Shown here: piece after piece, positions 49,523 to 63,077 of the stretch
Layout: each line of letters starts with the position of its first letter
How positions within the stretch are numbered: position 1 is the first letter of the stretch
From: Icerya purchasi
Lineage: Eukaryota; Arthropoda; Insecta; Hemiptera; Monophlebidae
Length of the DNA stretch: 64,000 nucleotides
Direction: 5' to 3'
Assembly: GCA_039619475.1 (NCBI GenBank)
Contig: CM077116.1
Span: 281,557,258-281,621,257 of the forward strand
Program-made: the position numbers and the translations under genes
The notes under the pieces: model-generated
The model's input: only the letters and a program-made list of their open reading frames with translations
What the model was told of the DNA's origin: nothing
The model's database searches: none

Positions 49523-49588
49523 AATATATATATATACATATATACATATATACATATATACATATATACATATATATATATGTATATG
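49523..49588. repeat. Compound (TATACA)n/(TA)n microsatellite
   Basis: Alternating TA runs with a regular CATATATA period, just upstream of the TBC-gene exon. It produces an Ile/Tyr/His artefact frame. Confidence 0.9.
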
Positions 49589-52194
49589 ATGAAAATTTGT
49601 ATAAAATTTCTAAATATAATTAAACACGAATAACCGCGAAAAAAATTTTACACACTGCCCGGAAAAACGAAATATTAATAATTGACGGAAAATCAGACAA
49701 AAGGTTTTTTAATATTTGCTGTTTTTCGTTAATAGGAGTATAACAAAATATAACTTTTCCCTATTACATTATAATACTTTACTTCGCCGAAGACGTTTCA
49801 TTATGCAAAATTTATATAAAAAAAAAAAAAAAAAATGTAAACAACGGTAAACTTTACCTTTTTAATGTTTATGCGGCTAATAATAAAATTTAAACAGTGA
49901 AATTAAAAGAAAAAAAAATGAAAATAAAAACGTAAAATAGTCTACTATTATATAATAACATGTTTGTTTAAAATCAGAAAAATTATCAGTTTCACAATGA
50001 AATAAAACCTGGAATTTGGTTTATGATAATTAGAATGAATATCTAAGTAAAAATTGTATACGATACGTCAAAAAAAAGAAAAAAAAACATACATAAATTT
50101 CAAGTTATTCTCACGCAGTGTGTTTTAAACATAACAATTTTACTAATTACAATAGAATAATAAACCGAAATTTCATTTACAATTTCATGCCGATTGTAAT
50201 TAAACAATTAAGTACGAATACAAATATTATAAGAAAAACGCGCTAAAACACAAAATTGTGAATCTTACGATTCTGAGTACAAAAAAAAAAAAAAAAAAAA
50301 GTGTAATAATTACAATGATCCACTAAATACGAATTCAATTACGAAATTTAACACGCTCCAAAATTAAGAATTGTCTGCTCCGTAAAGTTGGTTTTTGTTA
50401 AAATTTAAACTCGTTTTCAAAAAAATTCCTTACCCGGTAAAAACTTTTGTAAACATTTACAAAACACCGAAATCACGCAATATTTAAAAATTAAACGCAA
50501 CAAACAAAAGCGCACAACTAACCAACCGAACAACTCTTGCAAACAACAGGCTTTACATTTATCTAAATTTCTACTTTAACGTTCCGAAAACCAAGTTAAC
50601 CATAGATCATGAATACGAAATTTATTTCGCGAAATCATTTTATCGTACAATTCCATTGACTTATTTAATTTAAATATCTGAAAAAGTTATTCCAAAAATA
50701 TAAAATAAATACGGAAATTTAACAAAGTGTAATGTTTAAAAGTATCTGCTCATTCGCTGAACATTGCAGTACTATGTTGAATTAAATTAACCCGAACAAC
50801 TTGAAAATTACAAACGATTTATATTAGTTAATATAATGCAAGCGATTTATCCTGGCTAATCTCGTTTATTATTTTACATGTAGACTATATTTTTACATTT
50901 TTATTTTCCATATCTTCTTGATGTTTCACTAAAGATAAAGATAAAAATATATTTTTATTACTAAATATTCCTAATGGAGGGAAATAATCTTTAACTTTTT
51001 AAATAAAATAAAATGTTATAATCATAAATTGTTTTTTTTAATTTTTTTTCTGTATAGTTCGATTAGTTTATTTTATTAAACGTATATATGTATACATGGG
51101 TGCATGTGTGTATACTTATTAAGTGCTAATGTGCTATCAGTCACACTTTTATGTTAAAAGATATATTACTTCATTATAAAAAATCTACTCGCCTATTAAT
51201 GGCAACGCCTGAAATTAGTCTGAGGAATTTCCACTTCAATATTTCTTTCATAATTTTTCGGTTTGAAGCAGATTAACTCAAGGCAATCATTTAATCTTCA
51301 ATATTTCTTGTCCCTCGTTTAAAATGTAGTATATCAATAACTCCGTATTAAAAAATGTTCACATTTTTTTTATTACCCTCTTAGATCCGTCATTGCCGCC
51401 TATGTAAAGACAAACTATCATTGAAGAATATTTGTAATTATTATGAATGCTAAAAAGTTTAACCATAATTTTAATGGGAACATTCAAACGTTAAAAACTA
51501 TATTAATGTGGCACAAAAATGTTTTGATTTGCTGTTTCATCCTATATACATATATATTCCAAGTGATTAGAGTATTTTCTTTGGCAGATTCGAGCTTAAC
51601 TTATTTTTATTAAAAGTTTTTGAATCTTACATATTACAAATATCTGCAACTAACTGGGCGGAGATACTAGCCGATATCGTTTTTATAAGATGTTGTCAAT
51701 TTCATGAATTTGTTTTGCTTTCTCCTCGATTATATTTCATCCCTATGATAGAAAAAAAAACAAAGAACGAGTAAAATTTATAGTAACATTTTTATGTTTT
51801 AAAAAATTTATCTTAATCGTGGTTTAGAAACATTGAACCATTCACTTAGAATAACCGACATCATTCTATACAAATAAATTTCATGTTTCTTAATAAATCT
51901 TGGTAATTTCGATATTTTCTTCTTTCAGGTTTTGAAGGAAAATGTTTTAATAATTACTTTGAATTTTTTTTCTTACATTTTCCGATACTGATTTGGCATT
52001 TCGAGTATGATTAATTGCGCTATATGGTTCTCGATAACACTTAATTGTTGTTTTTGATCTAGAAACGGAGTAAAAATTAAAACATTTTCCATATTATGAA
52101 CTTCAGATGTTGAATGTGTGTATTAGAATATATACTTGCGAGGTAAACATTTATTACTAAAGTAAGTAAAATAAGTCCCATACCCTTGATAAGG
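49589..52194. other. Non-coding, nothing recognised
   Basis: Strongly AT-rich, poly-A runs (49817-49835 and 50280-50300). It may contain the promoter or 5' UTR of the TBC gene, but no signal could be assigned. Confidence 0.35.
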
Positions 52195-52431
52195 TATCAA
52201 GGATTGTGAAGTTAAGCTTTCCATAATAGTACAAAGCACAACGGCGCTAATGAAAATAGGGGGGCTAGTTCCTTTCTACTTGGGATCCGCCTTTATTTTC
52301 TCAGATTACTCCGGTACCCGATTATTTCAGATTAGGTACAAATTTGGGAGCGACTTGCATTCAGAACGAGACAAGTTTCGAACATTTGACCTTTGGTTTT
52401 AACCACTAGGCTATCGCGCTACCTACTTTTA
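52195..52431 (-). repeat. tRNA-derived SINE candidate
   Basis: Read on the minus strand from 52431, the unit starts GGTAGCGCGATAGCCTAGTGG. The TAGCCTAGTGG segment matches an A box, and TGTTCGAAACT 35-40 nt later is close to a B box (GGTTCGANTCC). Both are spaced as in tRNA. About 180 nt of non-tRNA body follows (GGCGGATCCCAAG, then CAATCCTTGATACC). No intact cloverleaf. A tRNA-derived SINE is the best explanation. The 3' end has no clear A tail and its boundary is approximate. Confidence 0.45.
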
Positions 52432-54289
52432 TTACTTCACAATTTAATTTCTTTCAACTGTGTAAAAAAAAAAAAAAGATAAACAACATCGTGCTTCTAA
52501 AACAAACATGTGCAATAAACTTGTGAAATTTAGCCCTCGGATTTTTATTATCAACAATTTCAAAATTTGTTTTAAAACCGTGTATTACTTTGTACCGTTA
52601 AAAATGTCATGTATCATCTTAGTAATTCCGAAGTAATTTTTTATGGCAGAGGCTACTGTAGAATTCTGAACTATAAGGTATATACAAAAACGAATCTGTA
52701 AATATCATTCCTGAAATTTTTTTATTATATGCTCGCATATTATAAATATAAAGAAAAGCATCAGTTTTTCCTGTTAGATCTTATTTCTTTCGGTTAATTT
52801 TACTGCTATTAAAAATCTTTTCTAACGTTACTGCATTTTAATAAAAATGCTTTATTTAACGTATATATGTATGTTCTTTTATTCAGTTAGCGGTCCTTTT
52901 TAGTATTATAACCGGTATGTATCATCATTGCTAATATTTAACGCATACAAAGAGTAGCTTGATATTTTTAACATATTATTGAAGCTTAAACATATTCTTT
53001 CGAATCAACACAACGTCAAATTGATTGTATAAAGTTGAGATCTTAAAAATCTACGAAATTAACTTTCATTATTTTTAATAAAATACTGTCCATATAAAAT
53101 ATTTCTTATACCTTTTTTTCCCCCTTCTGTCTAGTTTTTTTTTTATACATATATCTTGAATAACTGATTCAACTTTTATCAATTTCATTTTGTTTTTTAA
53201 ACGCGAAAAATTCGACATTATAGTAGTATATATCATACTTTACCTGTGGTTATATTTTATCGGTTATTTTTATTTTAGAGTTGGTAATTTTCAACTTTAT
53301 TTTTCGTACAAGGATTGTCTTTCTTACTTCTAACTTCTGAAACTAATGTGATATTAACGATCCTACATTTCGACTAGAAGTGTAACCACTAACTTGTGCG
53401 AAAACACCCGGCACGCAGAGTCTGCTAATTTGTCATATGACAACCATAAATAACTTCTTCGAACACCGTCGTTTACTGGATACTGTACGATTTTAAATAC
53501 GGGATGATAAACTGCTTTAGCAGTCATTTCATAATTTTGAAGGTGGAGGAACCCTTTATGATAATGTCAATAATAAATAGCGATACACCAATGCGAACTG
53601 GAAGGCAACGAGCGCAGCGGTATTCAGTCCTAATAATGCGAAATGGCTGATGGGTTCCATGCGACCCAAATTTGTTATTCGAACTCAGGACTGAAAGTGT
53701 AAAATATGCGACTAGTAAAAAAGTAATGTAGCGAAGAACATAAAATATATGAACTTTAAGAAAGAACGGATGAACTCAAAAACCAGCTTACAAAGATCAA
53801 ATGAAATGTAATTGGGTTAAGATGAAAGAAGTAAAGGTTTCATACATCTACCAATCGAGAAAGTACTTTACGTATAAATGAAAAAGAGATAAAAATACTA
53901 AAGGAACAGGTTAGTTGATAAAATCTTTTCGGAAAATAAAAGAGAATTCGCAAAAGTCATCTCTGATTGAATATCATACGTAATAATGTAAATATCTAAT
54001 GTGCACTATATACAAATCATTCAGGTATATTTGCCAACAAAAACACATAACGATGAACTCGTTACGCAGGTTTATGATGAAGTCCGATGTTATATGAGAA
54101 TATTCTAAATTTACAGTGTGTGTACAATGTTTTAATGGGTTATTTTAACATTAAAATTAGACGCAAAAAAGACGATGAAAAATGTATACATAAGAAATGA
54201 ACTAGAATGAAGTTAGTTAAGGTTTTCATTGAAAATTGACTGTATATAACAAAACACCTTTAAAAAGAAATAGTTATATGAGGACACCA
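52432..54289. other. Non-coding, nothing recognised
   Basis: AT-rich sequence. No recognisable gene, although the flank from about 53800 could be the diverged 5' part of the LINE that follows. Confidence 0.3.
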
Positions 54290-54842
54290 GTCTAACCCAT
54301 CTCTATTAAGGGATGAAGCAGGCGATAGTTTGTCACCTAAATTTTTTACACCCATAACGGGGGATATATTTAATCAGCTTGCTAACGGATGTCGACTAAA
54401 AACAACTTAAGACAAGCGGGTGATGCGGTTTTGATCGCTAGAGATCAAGAATTAAATGAAATGGCCGATGAACTGAAAGATGAATCAACAAAAGTTGGCT
54501 TATAATTAACCAGCAAAATAGCAAAAGAAATGTGTAACGACGAAAACGGGTCGAATAAAGATAACCAATATGTATCAGAATTCGTATAACTTGGCCAAAA
54601 AATAAGACTGTCTAGAGAAAACCACCACTGCGAAATAAGGAGACGCAGAAGCTTAACTTGGGTAGTTTTTGGCGAGCTATATAATCTGTGATCGTAAAAT
54701 ACCAGTTGGACTGAGAATGAAAGTGATGTGAATCCATGCATATTACCGGTTATAGCACTCGGAAACTTAGAAATTTACGAAAAAGCGTGTAACATTACTA
54801 AAGAAACCCAACGCCGCGTCATAGAAAGAAACGTTCATGTTT
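54290..54842 (+). mobile_element. RTE/CR1-like LINE reverse-transcriptase fragment
   Basis: The plus frame near 54308 gives DEAGDSLSPKFFTPITGDIF, the RT segment normally RGVRQGDxLSPxLF. Further on it gives AGDAVLIARDQELNEMADEL, a decayed catalytic FADD block (ADD now AGD), then KDESTKVGL. After stops follow EFV-LGQKIRLSREN and ALGNLEIYEKACNITKETQR, matching the thumb/connection part of RTE-like endonuclease-RT proteins. Several stops and a frameshift make it a pseudogene. About 550 bp survive, with both ends missing. Confidence 0.8.
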
Positions 54843-56661
54843 GTTGCATTCAAATTCGTTTTAATTAGTTTTATTTTAGTTCTTCTTTTAATATAGAGTG
54901 TAGTACTGATCCTTCTAATGAAGCTGCATTATCATCTTTCGAATTATGCGGTAGCGTTCATGTCTCGTAGCTGTAGGTAGAAATTAGTAACACACAGCTC
55001 TTTAAAATTATACTGTTTAACCCGTCGCCGTAGAGATTTTTAAACTTGCTTTTTAATAAGTTCTCTCGGAAACGGAGGTAGCTCTTTGAGCAGCGAAAGT
55101 GCGCTTATAGATTTATGCTTTTGCATTTATTCTCCTAATGGAAAAAAAAATTATTTAACTTTCGAATCAAAAACCAATACTGTACTGTACCTATAAGCGC
55201 TACGCAGAATTAATTTTAATTAGAAAAATTTAAACTTTAATTAACATTTATTTGAAAGAAAGAAGTATAAATTTAATAAATAAACTCTTGGAACATATTC
55301 GTACAGTAAGTGACTAGCGAATAATTTAGACAGAAGTGGATAAACCGACTGAAAATAAAACGTAGATCCCCGTAATTAGCAAGATAGGGGAGCTGTTTAA
55401 ATAAAACAAAATAACTTTGAAATTATCTTTTTATTAACATAATCGAAATTTTGGTTTATAAGATTTCTGTACAGAACAGTTAGAATTTTAGCAGTCTATA
55501 CCAAACACGCGATTTTACTTGTCCTTCGTGTTATTATTAGCGACAAATAAAAATTTCGTAAGTGATAAATCAATCAGCGCGGTACAGTACCTCATATGGT
55601 TTATTAATTAATTCATATCTTTTTTAAGCTTCTGCAGTTTTTGTTGATTTAATCAATTTTTGTAAATGTTAATATTTTTTACATGCCCGTTTGTTACGGC
55701 ATTTATTTCCATTTTTATTGCTAATTAATTTAAACGGCAATTTCTATCATTCCGCTAAACTATTCTGAAATTGCGCACCAATATTCGTTTCGAAATATTT
55801 AAAATACGCTCGTAATAATATTTGATTTGTCATTTATCCGGTATATCACACAGAAGGCAATTAAAAACTACCACATGTACCGTTGGTGTATAGACATACC
55901 CATTCTGTCTGGACTCGAATATCAATAAAACAAAAAGGATTACTATCAGTGTTAAGTGTAGTACTCCATACACCCACGTTGAACGCAGAATATTGCGACG
56001 GGCATTACATAAATGCAACAAGAAGAATGTACAAATAAGCAGTCACCACACTCGAAATCGAGCAATACTATCAATAAGAAATCAGACCATTAATGCCCTT
56101 TAAATATCTATCGAACAAAGATTTCATTTTTTTGCACTATTATAATAGAGTTGTGATATTTGACAGTAATATCCTTCCACGGTTGAATATGAATTCCAAA
56201 GCTGCGTATAATTCTGAAGATAACATACAAGTATTCCTAAAAAATAAATATATTCTTCGGAATTTTCCTGAATTAGTTTTTTTATAATAGCGAATGATTG
56301 CACTACAAATTTCACGTAAATGGATAACGTAATACTATCAGACTTTTTTGACTATTAAAAACACGATTTTAAATGCTCCCAAACGATGTATATATGTACA
56401 TACATAACCCATATACACACACACACATATACTTCTATAATTTATTACTTATTCATAAAGTTTACAAAACAATCGTAGAACCAAATCGGCCACTTATTAA
56501 TAATATTTAATATAAAGTCATTTTTAAAAGAATAATATTATTAAAAAATTCTGATTATTGCTATTTTACACATCTTATTTTACAATAGAAGAAAGGAGCA
56601 ATTTAATTTTGGCGTAAAATAAGATAACGATTTATTTTCGTAAGGAACAATATACAAATTA
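54843..56661. other. Non-coding, downstream of VPS52
   Basis: AT-rich intergenic DNA between the LINE fragment and the VPS52 stop codon. A poly-A signal for VPS52 (AATAAA on minus, plus 56631-56636) lies about 26 nt past the stop. An (AC)n run near 56416. No other gene. Confidence 0.4.
56631..56636 (-). promoter_or_regulatory. Candidate polyadenylation signal of VPS52
   Basis: TTTATT on the plus strand reads AATAAA on the minus strand, 26 nt beyond the VPS52 stop. The hexamer is frequent in AT-rich DNA, so proximity is the only support. Confidence 0.35.
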
Positions 56662-56909
56662 TCAGAAATTAGTTTTGTACTTTTTTAACTCTACCATAAT
56701 AAAATGGATATTTGGAAGTTTAGTTTTAACGGACGGTATTAGCAGTTTATTAAATCGATGATAATACTGTATTAATTGGGTAAACGCTAATTGCAATAGA
56801 GATGAGCCAGTAACTAAATTTGGGAATGAGGATAAAACTTCTCGATTAATCTGTTCCAAAACTACCTTCCAGTTCGAAGAAAAGGAATGCACTAATGATA
56901 ACTGTTTAC
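56662..56909 (-). CDS. VPS52: VPS52, last coding exon
   Basis: Minus-strand terminal exon of Vps52, the GARP/EARP subunit that tethers endosome-derived vesicles at the trans-Golgi network and recycling endosomes. The acceptor TTGTTCATAG precedes 56909. The exon starts with two bases that complete the codon split at 58724. The peptide runs GKQLSLVHSFSSNWK, then QLAFTQLIQYYHRFNKLL and IHFIMVELKKYKTNF, ending at TGA (56662-56664). This closely matches the Vps52 C-terminus as I know it (NWK..., LTQLIQLYHRF, HHLMVELKKHKPNF), including the terminal Asn-Phe, so the end is complete. The spacing from the preceding exon matches the vertebrate protein residue for residue. Confidence 0.92.
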
Positions 56910-57161
56910 CTATGAACAAATAAAAAAAGAAATACATTTATTTCACTGTTTTTGTTTTATTTTTTAATTTATAATCCATTTATAACGATAAAGTATAAAT
57001 TCAAAATAAACACTCTTACAAAACAAATTCAATGTTTTCGAAAAGCGATTATTCATTAAATGTACAGATTAATAAGAGCTAAATTTTATATTAAACTAAG
57101 TAAAATTTTGTTCCAATTGTGCAGTATTTTTTAAGTATTCAAACACTTTTAAACAAAGCAA

Positions 57162-57290
<129 letters not shown>

Positions 57291-57851
57291 GGGAACTAAT
57301 TTTGATTTTAATATCTGAAATTTATGCAACAAACGCCTTTATTCAACCGCTAGAGTATCGAAGTAGCATACGATTTTTTCCTGTTTTAAAATAACAATTA
57401 GAAATTTTTCTTATAAATCGAATGAAAAACTCAAGAGTATTTTAACATAAATGAACAAAAAGCTTGTTCGATAACATCTTTACTGAACCTATCGAGAAGT
57501 CGCCCATCTTTCTTTCTGTTACTTAATGGCTTTTTTTCCACTGAAACTTTTTTTTTTTCTTTTTTTTCGTGCTTATAACATAAAGAAATTAATGCCGTTG
57601 AACTTAGTACACTGTGAACCTTAACCACACAATTTCCAACACCCTACTAAAAGTTTATGTCTAAACAATAAAATAATTTTATGAGTTAAATGAAAATATT
57701 ATTTAATTTCTTAATTCTGATTAAAACGCACGCAGAAACTTTCAAAAGTATATCATGGATTTCGATTTTTTATTTCGTTCATTTTTGTCCATCTCCAGTT
57801 CAGTTCATTATTCTTACATTTTCAATTAAATTAATTTTTAACCATTATCGA

Positions 57852-57889
<38 letters not shown>
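57852..57889. repeat. (AAT)n microsatellite
   Basis: About 12 AAT units, in the VPS52 intron. Confidence 0.9.
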
Positions 57890-57890
<1 letters not shown>

Positions 57891-58723
57891 GATGGTAATA
57901 TTGGTACAAAATTGTTTGATAACTTTAAATAATGGAAAATCGTACAACGAAAAAAATGTCGTACTCTGCAAGAATTACGGTAGTGGTAATATTATACTCT
58001 GGTTTTGACTGCGTTTGATGAAAAAATTAAAGGCATATCGATTTCACGAAGTCTAGTGAAAACATTTGTTTATGGATATACACTTTCATATATTTGTCAT
58101 ACAAATTTAATCTCTGAATAGGCCGCTAGTATGCAATGTTATTTTTAAAGTGTAACTGATTATAATTAATATTAATTATTCATTTAAAATTTTAAAGAAG
58201 TTGTTCGAATTCCTTTTTTGAACTACCGATTTCGCACCAAACTAGCGCTTGTTTTTAAACATTTATTTTCAGTCGTGTTATATACGATATTTTAAACTTA
58301 AATATAATTTTAATTTGTTAAATACCGCACGTAAAACCATCAAAAATGTAAAAAATAATGAAAAAAAAATATCTGGTTTAAAAGTCAAAAATTATCGAAA
58401 TTCTGTTTCGTATTCTAAGTGAAGATTTTTATCTCTAAATCAGCATGTCTGTCATACAAATTAAACCGCGCATGGACGACTTCAAGCTGTGAAATGTACC
58501 TTTGTTCCTTTTAAATACAATTCGAATGGGTAACTTTTAGCTTTATAAGAGAGTATTTTTAATTTTTCTTTTTTTTACTTTTTAACTGGCTTTAATTTTC
58601 TTTTTCTACATATTTAAATTAAGCGCCGAATAATATAAAATATCACATTTTCGTAACAAATCTTTAGAAAAAGTTTAACACGATGAATGTAATTATTTCG
58701 GTAATAAGTAAATAAGGAAATAC

Positions 58724-58901
58724 CTTCTTGTTTTTTCAATTCATCCGCTAAACCTTTTTCAACTAAAGCTTCACCTTCTTTGACGAACTGAATGAGACCA
58801 CCGAAATGAGGAGAAAGGATTTCTTCAACGTATTCAGCACTTTTCGTAGCCAACTCCGTCTTGAACGCGTCAACTTCTTTCGAATTTTCTCTTGTACGTT
58901 C
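58724..58901 (-). CDS. VPS52: VPS52, penultimate exon
   Basis: Minus-strand exon of 178 nt (59 codons plus one base). It reads ERTRENSKEVDAFKTELATK and continues SAEYVEEILSPHFGGLIQF, VKEGEALVEKGLADELKKQE, then the split codon. It matches the Vps52 region SKEVESFQQLL... EELLSPPFGGLVAFVKEAEALIERG with the same spacing. The donor GAAG|GTATTT is good. The acceptor TTGCAAAG|GAACG at 58902/58901 is inferred from where homology starts and is less certain. The frame stays open further upstream, but that sequence does not resemble Vps52. The upstream exons, beginning with the FLINNYD-like segment, were not found and probably lie beyond the right edge or in an unrecognised part of 59-64 kb. Confidence 0.88.
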
Positions 58902-59693
58902 CTTTGCAACAGAATTACTTTCGATTATGATAGAATTAGCAGGAAACCATATTACATAAAATAAAAGAAAATTATACAGGAGGGTAGTTTAATCAAAGTT
59001 TAAATATAGCTTTTTATAAAATATAAACTGCTGAATATAACTAAATCTACTAATAGGGGATTTTTAATTAACTTGAAAGTTTTTAATAAATTTTATTTTC
59101 CAGTTCATCCATCACCTTTATCTACACATGATATTTTAAAAGTTTCGAGTAATTTTTTCGATGAAACAAGATAACGTAATAAATAATTACGAAAGGCTAC
59201 TTTAATACAGAGAACTGAAGTCGGTTTTTTATCTCAAATGAATCAAAATAATGATTGAGTAATTTGTCGAATGAAGATTAATTAATTTATGCCCGTGAGA
59301 ATGCGTTCGACAATTATATTTTACGTCATTAAGGGTGCAGTGAGGTGTACCGGGGTTTTATGTGTTTAAATTGTTTTAAACTGCAGCATTAGACGTTTTT
59401 ATTATTATCAGACACTCGTTTTAATATTATATATTGATACGTATTAAAATGGCTAGCAATTTCAAAATTTCAAATTATTATACATTTTTAATCTGTGTAT
59501 TTGACACCATTTTTTTTTTTTTTTTGATATATTAAGAGAGAACTGACGTCACGTGTCGCTATAAAAGATCATTGAATAGCGATGAAAATATACTCCTCAT
59601 CTCGATATCAATAAAATCACCGATATTTGGAAATGATGAACACAAGTCTAGATATGTGTGCGTACGTTAACTAAGAAGTAGTTGTTTTTAATT

Positions 59694-59726
<33 letters not shown>

Positions 59727-60850
59727 GCTTGCGTGTTACAGATCGTTAACGTTTCAAACGACAATAGAATTCATTTTGCAATTTCCAGTAAGAAAAATGC
59801 GACCGTGTTAATCGTATTTAATTTTTATTTTTTTCCACAGATGTATAGTTAATTATTCATTCAGTCTCATCGAACTCCATTTTGCTAGTGTTTTAAACTA
59901 CTTCGGTTGCTGAATCGTTGATTTGTTTGAAGTCTAGTCAACATCGTTAACATTTTTTAATAATTAGTCGCATCCTCATTACAATTTTTTTCCCTAAAAA
60001 AAGACATATATTTTAAATTGTTTCATGTAAAAAATTGATTTTGCTAGTATTATTTTTTGCTTCGGTTTCAATGCATTTGTAGCACATAGAGATTGTTTAT
60101 TTTTTGCCGTAGACACTGTCTGCCCATCGTAGTGTACAAATAATTATTTTACATTTCTTTTTTAAATTTCTGATTTACAACCACTGCTGACGAAAGCTGC
60201 TGGAAAATATTGTCTACTATACATTGTTACGATGAAATGTTTTTTTTTCTTTTTTTTTTTTTTAATTAAATTATTAAGAGCCTACATTGTGAAAGGGAAG
60301 ATCAATCGAACTACTATAAATATACCGCTACGGAAAAAGGGATTTCATCCATTTGGGAATGTGGATTTAATAACGTTCGGTTGAATAGTAATAATTATAT
60401 GAGTTATTGGAACGGCATAATAATTACAAATTATCATAAATAGGCGTATTTTATTTTTAAATAATAATTTTTTCGTAGGTTTTTTATTTGAAATTACAAA
60501 AATAAACATTAAATCCCTAAGCAAACTATAATTTAATTTTAATTTCTTATTTATTTTAAATACGAAACTCTTTTATGTAAGCTAAAAACGTTGATGATGT
60601 TCATCTTCATTTGCTCCAGCGTTTAGTAAATCGCATGACTTCTCCCATTAAAAACACTGAATTACCATAATATTTCAACTATAAACTATTGTTGTCTATT
60701 TTATTTATTTGGGATTTTTTGATATTTAAAAATTTTCATATATTTTTAAATTTTCGGTATAAAATCAGTTAATTTTAATTGATTACCGTCCGGAAAGCGT
60801 GTAAAGATAACATTTTTGCTTATTGTTTTTTTAGTATTTTACAACGCTTG
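58902..60850. other. Probable VPS52 intron, nothing recognised
   Basis: AT-rich with poly-A (59695-59724) and poly-T (60240-60263) runs. No upstream VPS52 exon recognised. Confidence 0.35.
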
Positions 60851-62002
60851 GGGAGGGGGGGGGGGGGGATTCTAGTCTAGAAATATGGAAAAATCGAAAA
60901 TTTCTTCTTCGCATATTCTGATAGTTTAAACATTTAAGAATATGTCCCTAAAAAGATTTTTTTTTAAATTAAAGTTATTTACGGAGTTATAGCTATTTTC
61001 GTGACGCGGCAACTAAATCGGCTCAGTCGGAACGGACAAACAATAGACACGGTAGACATTCTTCGACTACCTGAGGATAAATCAAACCCTTTTATACATT
61101 ATATATAATATATTTAAAAATCGATCAACTGAAGGCCATTGTAACGTATTTTGTTGAAATCTTTTCTTGTTTAGTGTTCAGTTCAGGTCAGTTTCGTTTC
61201 AATCTTTAAGCAACGCAAATATGCGTACTCTGTGTACCGTCCAAAAATATAAAATTTTGAGTGAATATTTTATTTATTGAGTGTAAAATGGATAAAAAAA
61301 AAAAGTAACAAAGGAAGTGCTGTGCGTCCAGACAGACAAAAAAAAAAAAGAACATTTAGACAGTCAGACGGGACTCGGATTGAACGCTCTGAAATCCGAG
61401 CTTCTGATGCTTCAAAGGAAGCTAGGGCTGCTCATCTAGTTTTAGAACTTCAGAAAATGCACAATTTAAAGTAGCAAAAGGTCGTCCATTATATGGAATC
61501 GCCGATTAAGAAAATTTAAGTATAACGTGTACCGTTCTATGACAATTAGACTGCCCCTGAAACTTTACTTGAATCTTTCGAAACTTGAAACGCGTTTTTC
61601 TCGAAACTACATTTTTCCCCAACACGGTTGACATGATATATTAAATTTTCTAATAAACCGATTTACCTGAAATTGGGCATGGCTCTTCTTTGTATATCCC
61701 TTTATAGTACTTACCAAAATAAAGTCAAAATTTTGATTTTTACTAATTTTAAAAAATTTAGAAAAGTCAAGAAACAGATACAAAATCAACCTTTTTTTTT
61801 TTTTTTACCCTTTCATTTCATTAGCCTGTAACTTTGTGAATTTTGTATTATTTTGTTTTTGATAATTTTTTTGTGTATTCTTAAAACACGAATAAATAAA
61901 TGGTAAAAAAATGGATGGTAAATATGTTTATTTTTTTTTTATTTTTATTCAGCTTGAAAAAACCTCCTAAATTCGTGCCTCTAGACTAGAATACCCCCTT
62001 AA
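60851..62002 (+). mobile_element. DNA transposon with TIRs and a short basic ORF
   Basis: Inverted termini: the left end is a G run followed by ATTCTAGTCTAGA (60869-60881), and the right end is TCTAGACTAGAAT (61980-61992) followed by CCCCC. The 13-bp cores match perfectly. The ~1.15-kb element contains a plus-strand frame near 61277-61474. After correcting for a probable slip in an A run it would begin at the ATG near 61288. It encodes a very basic peptide with GSAVRPDRQKKKRTF and IERSEIRASDASKEARAAHL. No catalytic transposase domain is visible, so this is a deletion derivative. The superfamily is unknown; a MULE-like element is one possibility. It sits in a presumed VPS52 intron. Confidence 0.6.
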
Positions 62003-63077
62003 ACGTAGTCTATTACATTTTATATGTGTAAATGATGAACGATATAAAAAATCGTTTTACCGGCTACATGCTTCGCGAAATAAGCTGTTCCATATTTCAG
62101 TGTTTTATATGTAACATTATGAAGATAGTGTACGTGTATTCCGAAACGTGTAGTACGAATAAAATTTATTCGTTGGCAAAACCCGGTTTAATATCATGAC
62201 TAACGTTGGTTGATGAATATAAGACCGTTCTTTTTTCACGCTTTTTGTCATTTCTTTTATTGCAATATAATTATTTAGTCATCCGTATTTTCATCATATT
62301 TTCTCCTTCTCCTACTCAGTATTTATTGATTTAGTTAACATTTTCAACGATATTACATTACATATATTGTAGAAAAATATCACAGGTTTCATCGAACATA
62401 CACTTTTAGGACCGTTCAACTCGTGTAAGATAGAAACGTTAACTCAACCAAAATTCGCTAGTAGATCTAAAAGACCGTATATTAATTTTGGTAGTTTTTT
62501 TTTTTTTTTGCAGTGAATTGATGAGCTCGCTAGGGGCGTTCCTTCGAGAAAATTTATTTTTATCAAGAACTTTTTTAAGAGTACAAATACAAGTTCCGAG
62601 GAATCTTTTACATTTCTTTCTTTTAAACGCTTATTTAAATTTGAAAATTTCTATTTTTTTTTTTTCTTTTTCATTCTACTAATCAAAAAAAACTTTATAT
62701 TTAAAATAATCTTATCCCCGTCACAGCTCAGACGTGGTCGGCTGTGATTAATTTTTCTCATCATTGTGTCCTTAAACTACATGCAATACCAACTGAAACA
62801 GATAATATCCATTCTTTTTACTAATATTAATAATAAAATAAATAATTTCATTACCCCCCCCCCCCCCCATCGTAAGCACACACATACACAACCAACACTA
62901 TTGAAACGTCAATCTCCCCTTCTCCAGCAGACAATTTTGAAGATTTGTTGTATGTGTCGTCGTCGTAGTATTTTTCAACGGTTATTCTAGCTAATTTTCT
63001 ATGTTTTGAAAACGACGATGACTTTTAACAAAAATAAGACCAAAGGATTCTATAAAAGTTTTACGTGACACCTAAGC
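62003..63077. other. Non-coding, nothing recognised
   Basis: AT-rich with a C run near 62854-62868 and T runs. No supported gene. Confidence 0.35.
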
